Assembly (NCBI GenBank): GCA_026770585.1
Contig: MU646356.1
Location: forward strand, 1,043,265 to 1,053,698
Source of the DNA: Baffinella frigidus
Lineage: Eukaryota; Cryptophyceae; Cryptomonadales; Baffinellaceae
Direction: 5' to 3'
Length of the DNA: 10,434 nt
Part shown: one piece after another, positions 6,601 through 10,434 of the stretch
Numbering within the stretch: the first letter of the stretch is position 1
Layout: each line of letters opens with the position of its first letter
Translations under genes and position numbers: made by a program
The notes under the pieces: model-generated
Databases searched by the model: none
What the model was told of the DNA's origin: nothing
Seen by the model: the letters and a program-made list of their open reading frames with translations, nothing else

Positions 6601-7583
6601 GCTGGGGTGCGCAGGAAAGGGTGCTCTCTGGCTCGAGATTGTGCACCAGCAAGCCGCCATGAACCGGCAGACCGAGAAGGACTTCGTATGCCTCCCCCAC
6701 CCGGACCCGCAGAATTGAAGAAAGCTGTTTTGTGTGGACTGACCTCTATTGGCACTACGGGACTGGGGGGTTTTGTGTGGACTGACTCCTGTTGGCACTA
6801 CCGAGAAGGACTTGGTACGCCCCCCACCCGCACCCTACTTTCGGAAGCGTTCAGCCCTGAACGCTTTTGCTGCTTTTCTATCCCCTCTTAAATGCTTTTA
6901 GATACCCCCTTTTTAGGTTTGAGACTCCGAAGTTGACGGATTTTTACCGCGAACAACTTGAGAAAGCGTCCGGGCATGAACGCTTCCGTAATGAGGTGCA
7001 CTCTCCAGCCGCCAAGAGTAGACAGATCGAGATGGACTTTGTACGCCACCCCACCCGCCACCCGCAACCCCCTACAGGGATATCCGGGCTGTGGGAACAC
7101 CCTTGGTTCGAGCCTTGTCCGGTGTCTGTTTTCTTAAATTATTATTACCTGCGGTTTGACTAAAAGCGAGATTTAGTCAATCCTCTGGTCACAAAATAAG
7201 AACACGCAGGCCAAATCCGGTGCAGGGTCTTAAGTGTTGGGTTCTTGTAACCCAGATATCCCTGTGGACATCCGGATTGCTCGAGAATCAGATGGTTTAC
7301 TTGAGAGTATGGTCGCGCGCGAGTGTGTGGCGAGGCCCTCTCTCACGATTCGCCCATGTTCCATCTCTCACGACTGGTCCATGTGCCCTCTCTCACTCTT
7401 CGCCCATGTTTCGCGCAGATGGCCAAAGAACGTCTCGCACGGTTGTTCCATGATCCCTCCCTGACTATTTCCCCGTGCTCCAAACAGATGGCCAAGGTGC
7501 GTCCGATCGTGGGAGCCAACAGGAGGACGCCCGGTGTGCGGAAGACCCGCCATGCCAAGGGCGCGCGCGGCGGCAGGAGATAG
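1450..7583 (+). CDS. Ankyrin-repeat protein, signal-peptide bearing, 8 exons
   Basis: Hand-built model: exons 1450-1650, 2273-2410, 2804-2896, 3800-3868, 5191-5259, 5650-5725, 6654-6685 and 7488-7583. They sum to 774 nt, or 257 residues plus TAG, and every junction phase closes. Residues 1-22 form a hydrophobic signal peptide, followed by an Ala/Gly-rich stretch ending LRLRGGG (about 48-54). Residues 68-144 are an unrecognised basic region. Residues about 135-210 form two ankyrin repeats: IAHRGQAHLIPAYLEAGADI, then GLTPLSAAAHQ joined across an intron to GHIDAVHMLLSKGADVQ. The C-terminus is a basic Arg/Lys/Gly tail. Ankyrin repeats usually mediate protein binding, and the partner is unknown. 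The N-terminus suggests entry to the ER, possibly onward to a plastid. All introns are GT-AG except intron 5, which is GC-AG. The exon 1 donor, exon 7 choice and exon 8 acceptor are the weakest calls. Confidence 0.75.
1651..2272 (+). other. Intron 1 with a 41-bp palindrome
   Basis: Intron 1 begins GTGACT and ends GTGCGCAG after a long pyrimidine-rich run (about 2165-2265). It carries a perfect inverted repeat of 20-bp arms (1798-1817 and 1819-1838, one base between) with the core GATCGTCAC/GTGACGATC, then extra copies of TGCTCCCC. No exon is recognised inside. Long open frames on the opposite strand (about 1957-2442) lack protein-like composition. Confidence 0.55.
2273..2410 (+). CDS. Ankyrin gene exon 2
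   Basis: Phase 0 on both sides, 46 codons, reading NCFTKRPGSG, LDRHHGMDVIRAALWDA and KFSPMTAA. The acceptor CCACCGTGCGCAG lies behind a pyrimidine tract and the donor is GCG|GTCCGC. The sequence is coding-like with GC-rich third positions. The family of this segment is not recognised. Confidence 0.7.
2411..2803 (+). other. Intron 2
   Basis: A GT-AG intron of 393 bp. The 3' end carries about 3.5 copies of a 13-bp unit (TTGCTGACGGGGG) at about 2750-2796, running directly into the exon 3 acceptor GATGTGCAG. Nothing else was recognised. Confidence 0.6.
2804..2896 (+). CDS. Ankyrin gene exon 3
   Basis: 31 codons in phase 0, reading VRMGSFRQNKFQTNKPLKEH and then PPDVSLGLLK, which leads into the first ankyrin repeat in exon 4. 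Donor AAG|GTTCGA. The last 20 or so bases together with the donor are copied several times in the following intron. Confidence 0.75.
2897..3799 (+). other. Intron 3 with decoy splice junctions and heptamer repeats
   Basis: This 903-bp intron contains copies of the exon 3 donor region (GT at 2960, 3115, 3171 and 3294), two blocks sharing ATCACATTCCCAAAGCCCC (about 3229 and 3374), a telomere-like CCCTAAA array (about 3405-3535), a (CT)n(CA)n microsatellite (about 3641-3679) and two partial copies of the exon 4 start (from 3556 and 3694). It ends at GTTCGCAG. Confidence 0.7.
3641..3679 (+). repeat. (CT)n(CA)n microsatellite
   Basis: A run of CT dinucleotides followed by about 14 CA dinucleotides lies just upstream of the second decoy copy of exon 4. 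Such a run would be expected to be length-polymorphic. Confidence 0.9.
3800..3868 (+). CDS. Ankyrin gene exon 4 (ankyrin repeat 1)
   Basis: 23 codons in phase 0 (69 nt), reading IAHRGQAHLIPAYLEAGADI then NYM. This fits the second half of an ankyrin repeat (A..G......YLEAGADIN). Acceptor TTCGCAG, donor ATG|GTACCT. Both borders have imperfect copies in the flanking introns. Confidence 0.85.
3870..4240 (+). repeat. Degenerate telomere-like heptamer array
   Basis: The 7-bp period is kept while the unit changes in runs: CCCTAAA, CCCTGAA, CCGTACA, CCCTGGA and finally CACTGAA/CACTGAT (about 4145-4205). C-rich on the coding strand. Confidence 0.85.
4651..4826. mobile_element. Foldback element, 176 bp, with paired subterminal hairpins
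   Basis: Perfect 33-bp terminal inverted repeats (4651-4683 and 4794-4826) begin ACGCCTTCGCGAAGC. Each is followed on its inner side by its own 17-nt palindrome: CATACAAATTTTGTATG at 4684-4700 and GGTACAAAATTTGTACC at 4776-4792. The core adds GGACACGACC (4713-4722) paired with 4759-4768. There is no open frame of note and no clear target-site duplication. It lies wholly inside intron 4 of the ankyrin gene. The perfect arms suggest recent insertion or maintained pairing. The family is not identified. Confidence 0.85.
5048..5174 (+). repeat. Near-perfect CCCTAAA array
   Basis: About nine consecutive perfect CCCTAAA units (5112-5174) are preceded by degenerate units and an A/T run (5085-5110). 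The array ends 17 bp before exon 5. It is interstitial, flanked on both sides by exons of the same gene, so it is not a chromosome end. Confidence 0.9.
5191..5259 (+). CDS. Ankyrin gene exon 5
   Basis: 23 codons in phase 0, again 69 nt, reading AKEKTGAPMHLIGLTPLSAA then AHQ. GLTPLSAAA is the typical TPLH.AA helix of an ankyrin repeat, completed by GHIDAV in exon 6. Acceptor CCTCGCAG. The donor is GC (CAG|GCACCC): no GT allows the repeat to continue. Confidence 0.85.
5260..5649 (+). other. Intron 5, GC-AG type
   Basis: It begins GCACCC and ends CTGGGCAG. The first 150 bp holds three copies of a 49-59 bp unit beginning CACCAGGCA, that is, the exon border itself (GC at 5260, 5319 and 5368). A CCCTAAA block follows (about 5495-5645). 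Confidence 0.7.
5495..5645 (+). repeat. Telomere-like heptamer block in intron 5
   Basis: CCCTAAA and variants (CCTTAAA, CACTGAA, CCCCCAAA), with about three perfect units at 5519-5540. It ends just before the exon 6 acceptor. Confidence 0.8.
5650..5725 (+). CDS. Ankyrin gene exon 6 (ankyrin repeat 2)
   Basis: Reads GHIDAVHMLLSKGADVQCGS then LRDPS and leaves phase 1. This is a near-consensus ankyrin second half (GH.DAV..LL.KGADV). Donor CAG|GTACAA. An earlier donor at GAC|GTGCAG (after 5694) is possible but would cut the repeat before its last residues and would not match exon 7's phase. Confidence 0.85.
5726..6653 (+). other. Intron 6 with three copies of the exon 7 acceptor block
   Basis: This 928-bp intron contains a block beginning GATGCGGCTGGCTGGGGTGC in three copies (6179-6258, 6334-6416 and 6592-6653), the last ending at the exon 7 acceptor. 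Between copies 1 and 2 is a G-rich heptamer array (6257-6309, units like GGGTGTA), the only telomere-like array in reverse orientation. An 18-bp tandem pair (AATCTCGAGGGACCTACC) lies at 6487-6522. A consensus-like donor CAG|GTAAGT at 5899 has no matched exon. Confidence 0.65.
6257..6309 (-). repeat. G-rich telomere-like heptamer array
   Basis: About seven 7-bp units of the TAGGGTG type (variants CAGGGTG, TAGAGTG, TAGGATG, AAGGGTG). This is the complement of CACCCTA, so it is reversed relative to all the other arrays in the window. Confidence 0.8.
6654..6685 (+). CDS. Ankyrin gene exon 7
   Basis: A 32-nt micro-exon that accepts phase 1 and leaves phase 0, coding AAMNRQTEKDF (the first Ala completed from exon 6). 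Acceptor CACCAGCAAG, donor TTC|GTATGC. Chosen because it restores the frame between exons 6 and 8. A same-length paralogous copy lies at 7009-7040. Confidence 0.5.
6842..6988. mobile_element. Small inverted-repeat element, about 147 bp
   Basis: Ends 6842-6868 and 6962-6988 are imperfect inverted repeats of each other (about 21 of 27 positions, beginning CGGAAGCGTTCA). The left end also folds on itself (AAGCGTTCA and TGAACGCTT, perfect 9-bp arms). The interior is AT-rich with no coding. A non-autonomous element is likely, but its family is unknown. Confidence 0.5.
7009..7040 (+). CDS. Candidate alternative exon 7 (7')
   Basis: A 32-nt segment with the same phases as exon 7, acceptor CTCTCCAG and donor TTT|GTACGC, coding (A)AKSRQIEMDF against (A)AMNRQTEKDF in exon 7. 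The acceptor is more conventional than that of exon 7. It could be mutually exclusive with exon 7, be the real exon, or be a decayed duplicate. Confidence 0.4.
7488..7583 (+). CDS. Ankyrin gene exon 8 (basic C-terminus, stop)
   Basis: 31 codons plus TAG in phase 0, reading MAKVRPIVGANRRTPGVRKT then RHAKGARGGRR. The tail is strongly basic. Acceptor CCAAACAG. An alternative acceptor at 7418 extends the exon by 69 nt in frame, adding MAKERLARLFHDP and further residues. Confidence 0.65.
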   Translation: MAKVRPIVGANRRTPGVRKTRHAKGARGGRR

Positions 7584-8002
7584 ATTGGCTATTTGGGCCA
7601 TTTTCCCTCATCACCCGTGGACTATTGGAGCCATTGCCCCTCGCCAGATGTGGACTACGTGTAGGACCATCGCAGGCCTCCTGTAGGGTCCTAGGGGGTG
7701 GCACTTTCTTGTGAGCGAGGTACCCCTGTAGATGCCGCGCTAATGGGGCAACGTGCGGGGGCAGACACTGACTCAGAGGTGTCGGATATGCCGAGGGTTG
7801 AGGGGCGTCGACTGATGCTGGGGGGGAGGGGGGGGGGGTTGTGCGGTGAGAGGAGTAGGTGGGAAACGGTCGTGCCCTGGAGAGCGGTGGCGCAGTACAT
7901 GGGTTACTCGAAATTATGGACACACCACACCGCCTTAGGGTCCCACAGTAGGGCTACACGTAGTCCTAGAAGCATGGGAAGACGCGTCTCCCGCGCCCAT
8001 CA
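7584..8002. other. Convergent 3' spacer
   Basis: 419 bp between two stop codons facing each other (7583 plus, 8003 minus). It has a degenerate tandem pair (CTATTTGGGCCATTTTCCCTC / CTATTGGAGCCATTGCCCCTC, about 7588 and 7622) and a long G-run (7820-7840). No poly(A) signal is certain. Open frames on both strands look like chance frames in GC-rich DNA. Confidence 0.6.
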
Positions 8003-8168
8003 CTAACTGAACTCGAACTTGCCCTCGAGATACTCCCACTGCTCCTGCTCCCCCTTGAGCGCTTGCCACTCCCAGAAGGGCACCGGCACCACCGCGTAGC
8101 CTAGCTGCCGCAGCTGCTTACGCTTCAGCAGCGTGCTTCCGTTTGGCAGAAGCCTGTTGCCGTCTGGT
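8003..8168 (-). CDS. RAP-domain protein, C-terminal exon
   Basis: The minus-strand exon starts after acceptor GTCTCAG (AG at 8170-8169) and ends with TAG at 8005-8003. One base completes an upstream codon, then 54 codons follow, including PDGNRLLPNGSTLLKRKQLR, QLGYAVVPVPFWEWQALKG and QWEYLEGK. The pattern TLLKR..L..LGY.VV.VP.WEW..LKG with a final YL..K is the signature of the C-terminal half of the RAP domain, found in organellar RNA-processing proteins of algae and apicomplexans (including OPR- and FASTK-type proteins). The first half of the domain (an EVDGPSHF-like segment) should lie in an upstream exon. I searched 8169-9200 by eye and did not find it. It may lie further away across the start of the next gene, or the exon may be a remnant. 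Confidence 0.75.
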
Positions 8169-8291
8169 CTGAGACTCATGCCTCGCTGCTCACCAGAACA
8201 GAGGCGGAATCAGCCTCTGGCACGCGCACATCTCACTCTTCCCAAGGTCGAATTGAGGTATCCGTGTGCCTACTCATCCGTGTGCCTACTC

Positions 8292-9135
8292 GCGCCCCTC
8301 CGAAGGGCCCCTTCCCGATGGCTCAGCGAAAATCTGCGAGCACATCCAAGCAAAAACTTTCCGAGCCCTTTCAGATGCCGTTCCTAACTTTTTGAACGGA
8401 TAAATTTTGAAATTATTTTCAGGCAAACCCCCGAAATCCAAGGGGGGTGGAGGCAATTAATTAATACTTGTGTGGATATTAGGTTACGAATTTGCTTGAG
8501 TCGGAGGTGCTCCAGCCTCAAAAGTTGATTCGTAAGAGAAATCATTGGAGAGTTTACTTTGGCATAGGAAAATTTACTTATGAATCATAAATAAATCAAT
8601 TAGCTCAAAAAAATGTGAGAAAAGGGCCCGCAAAAGTCAATCCTTTTCATGGCGCGGAGGAGGCGCGCCGCTCCTCGCCCCTGCCCGATGCCACAGGGGA
8701 GGAATCACAATTATCGTTCGGTAGAACTGTTCAACGAGGGGACAGCTCCAACATGGCGCCACGCCCGAGGCCCTAATCCAGAGGCAGCCCCAGAACGAAG
8801 CCCCCGCGTCCGGGTTTTAGCACCGACCATAGCACAGAGTGCACGCACACAATTTCCCTGCGAACCATTCCACAGTGGAAGTGCCCTCATTTTGGGGAGG
8901 TATTCGTTTTTTGCATTTTTCAGGGTGCGGCTCTGCTAGGGATTCAGCTGCTTCTGGGCCCTGGAGGTGCCGCACACGGAATGAACCTCCAGGAAACTCG
9001 ATTTCTGGGTTCGTAAAACTAAGAGGGACAGTGAAATTCTGAGAGCACGTTTGTGATATAGTTTTGAAACTTTCATCTTGAATGTGGTCTCAGATTTCTC
9101 ATCGCGACATCAGAAGACCCCTTTCGGAGGGGCGC
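8292..9135. repeat. Widely spaced 70-bp inverted repeat pair
   Basis: The arms 8292-8361 and 9066-9135 both begin (read inward) GCGCCCCTCCGAA and share later blocks such as AAATCTG and CACAT.CAAG. They could be the termini of an 844-bp element or two members of a dispersed repeat. No target duplication is seen and the interior lacks a transposase. Confidence 0.45.
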
Positions 9136-9205
9136 AAAATGACGATTTGCCCACAAAAACGTATATTACGTGCTTTACAAATCTATATGAGCTCCCACTA
9201 TTAAA

Positions 9206-9259
9206 ATGGCTCCAAGAGAGCACCTAGTCCTCCCGAGGGTGAGGGGGCCGAGGACAGGG
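9206..9259 (+). other. Upstream in-frame extension of the 9260 gene
   Basis: An in-frame ATG at 9206 would add 18 residues (MAPREHLVLPRVRGPRTG) before the hydrophobic segment. I prefer 9260 because the signal peptide then begins directly at the N-terminus, but the longer form is not excluded. Confidence 0.35.
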
Positions 9260-10290
9260 ATGCAGCCCACCTTCCGCCACGGAGGCGCCGCCCTGGCCTG
9301 CGTGCTCCTACTCGAGTCCGCGAGCGGCGCCAATAATAACAGGTTATTATTCGCGGGCAGCGCCCCGCTGTTGGGAAAGGCGGCTGGGGCACGTGTTGCG
9401 CCGCTTGCGACCAGTAGCAGCGCGTTTTCTCAACAAGCCAACTGGAGAACGACTGGCGAGTTCGAACAGGCCAGGCGGGCTGGTGTGTGCATGATGGCCA
9501 AAACCGAGAGCAGAGCAAAGGCTTCGAAGGCCAAGAAGCCGGCGCCGAAGGCTCGAGGCTTCGGCGCTCCAGTCGCTGAGCCGCTGCCGCCACCTCTGCA
9601 AGAGCTCGTCCGCCTCGGCAAATCGCTCGCACGTGACTGCGCGAAGAAGTCGGAAGCTGCTAATGACCCCACGCGGTGGGTCCAGTTGGCGTCGGGTGCA
9701 GCACAATTAGAGGAGTACGCCGAGGCGAGGGTGATCATGGAGGCCGGCATTGACTACCTGGGCGAGGAACACCGGGAGGTCCTCAAGTCGGCTCTCGGCC
9801 AGATGCGTCGGGCTGGGCCGCTACCGGAGACGGCCGCCGCTGGTGCCGCGATGGCGTGGCCTGGCAAGGCTGACGAGACGCCGTACGAGCCCGAGGGGAT
9901 GCGCTTCACACGGCTCTCGGCGCCCGCGTGGCCCGCCGACTGCCCGCGCGGCACGCACTACCCGAGCGGACACAACGCGATCGCTGTCTCAGAAACCCCC
10001 GTCCTTCCCCCCAGCGAGTGTGCCTGGGTGGTGGACCAGGCGAATGCCGTGGCGCAATCGCGGTGGCTCTCCGACCATGCGGACGCATCAACCATCGGGA
10101 CCGACATGATCTGGGCTAAAGGCTTCCCCGACCGCCTCTGGCTCCGGGAGGTGCGCCCTAAACCCTAAACCCTAAACCCTGAACCCTGAACCCTAAACAC
10201 TCAACACTCAACACTCAACACCCAACACTCAACACTCAACCCTCAACCCCCAACCCTCAACCCTCAACCCTCAACCCTCAACCCCCAACC

Positions 10291-10322
<32 letters not shown>

Positions 10323-10369
10323 AAGGTGCCCGGGCTGGTCGAGTGGTTCGAGCACCGCCTGCGCACCAG
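9260..10369 (+). CDS. Putative TPR / 2OG-Fe(II) oxygenase-like protein, 5' part
   Basis: Exon 1 (9260-10150, 297 codons) and exon 2 (10326-10369, 44 nt, leaving phase 2). The gene continues past the window. Residue numbering is from 9260. Residues 1-24 are signal-peptide-like (MQPTFRHGGAALACVLLLES), followed by a Ser/Ala-rich stretch as in secondary-plastid presequences. About 85-110 is a Lys/Ala/Pro linker ending KARGFGAP. About 140-170 is a TPR-like helix pair (WVQLASGAAQLEEYAEARVI). Residues about 245-311 read PPSECAWVVDQANAVAQSRW, then H..., GTDMIW and, across the intron, REV|PGLVEWFEHRLRTR. This resembles the segment preceding the catalytic core in algal prolyl-4-hydroxylase-like 2OG-Fe(II) oxygenases. 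The metal-binding HxD...H residues would lie downstream, outside the window, so the enzymatic call is tentative. Confidence 0.6.
10151..10325 (+). repeat. Intron made almost wholly of heptamer repeats
   Basis: A GT-AG intron (GTGCGC...CTCAAAG) of 175 bp whose interior is CCCTAAA, then CCCTGAA, then CACTCAA, then CCCTCAA units, all 7 bp. The variants occur in contiguous runs. C-rich on the coding strand. Confidence 0.85.
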
Positions 10370-10434
10370 GTACACTACTAAGCCTGGTTGACTTGCTTAG
10401 GGGGTCACGCATACCCCAAACCCCAAACCCCAAA
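10370..10434 (+). other. Start of intron 2 of the oxygenase-like gene
   Basis: Begins GTACAC after CACCAG and runs to the window end, finishing in CCCCAAA units (from about 10414), another 7-bp C-rich variant. Confidence 0.6.

Larger units (their letters stand above)
6686..7487 (+). other. Intron 7
   Basis: It contains a 44-bp tandem duplication (TTTTGTGTGGACTGAC units at about 6728 and 6772), a partial copy of exon 7 (about 6800-6814), an inverted-repeat element (6842-6988), the alternative exon 7 copy (7009-7040), a hairpin with perfect 9-bp arms (7156-7164 and 7172-7180) and a repeated pyrimidine-rich unit (CCCTCTCTCAC..TTCGCCCATGTT, about 7337-7410) leading to a decoy exon 8 acceptor at 7418. 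Confidence 0.6.
8169..9259. other. Non-coding spacer, AT-richer, with a distant inverted repeat
   Basis: No gene was recognised. Contents: a hairpin CAGAGGC..GCCTCTG (8199-8219), a tandem CCGTGTGCCTACT duplication (about 8263-8290), an AT-rich tract (about 8385-8640), and two 70-bp segments (8292-8361 and 9066-9135) that are imperfect inverted copies. The last 60 bp before 9206 are AT-rich (ACGTATATTACGT, CTATATGAG) and may include the core promoter of the downstream gene. Confidence 0.5.

Noticed and set aside
7620-7640. A fragment of the 4651-4826 foldback element (TTGGAGCCATT)
   Set aside because: Only 11 bases are shared, and they are better explained by the local tandem pair there.
7465-7923. 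152-codon minus-strand frame across the ankyrin gene's last exon
   Set aside because: It is antisense to exon 8 and has Pro/Ser/Arg-rich composition without motifs or splice support.

Overview
This is nuclear DNA from a eukaryote, most likely a unicellular alga. The evidence is coding sequence in short GC-rich exons split by GT-AG introns (and one probable GC-AG intron), signal-peptide-like protein starts, and no bacterial operon layout. Introns and spacers are full of telomere-like heptamers (CCCTAAA and variants), foldback elements and locally duplicated splice junctions. TTTAGGG-type heptamers, introner-like elements, RAP-domain proteins and ankyrin proteins all occur in algae with secondary plastids (dinoflagellates, cryptophytes, pelagophytes and haptophytes among the candidates). 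I cannot choose a lineage from this window.

Layout. (1) Positions 1-600: a degenerate minisatellite built on GGATATGTGAAG, holding a 146-bp foldback element (282-427). (2) About 590-1251, minus strand: the 5' part of an unrecognised gene with a short signal-peptide-like exon (1206-1251), an 83-bp intron and a long second exon. That exon is followed by a 172-bp inverted-repeat element (596-767) sitting inside a potential GT-AG intron. (3) 1252-1449: a 198-bp divergent promoter region. (4) 1450-7583, plus strand: an eight-exon ankyrin-repeat gene whose model I rebuilt by hand. Every exon phase closes and the model gives a 257-residue secretory-type protein. (5) 7584-8002: a convergent 3' spacer. 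(6) 8003-8168, minus strand: the last exon of a RAP-domain gene, with no recognisable upstream exons in the window. (7) 8169-9259: a non-coding spacer with a widely separated 70-bp inverted repeat. (8) 9260 to the end, plus strand: the 5' part of a gene for a signal-peptide-bearing protein with a TPR-like segment, which resembles the N-terminal part of algal 2OG-Fe(II) oxygenases. Its first intron is almost wholly telomere-like heptamers.

The most unusual feature is in the ankyrin gene. At nearly every intron from intron 3 onward, the stretch straddling an exon-intron border has been copied one to four times into the neighbouring intron, giving decoy donors and acceptors. In two places the copy is a credible alternative: a second 32-nt exon 7 in the same phase, and an in-frame acceptor 69 nt upstream of exon 8. 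Together with the heptamer arrays this suggests introns that grow by short tandem copying across splice junctions. The genes show no obvious functional link beyond shared spacers, and all functions here are inferred from sequence by eye.
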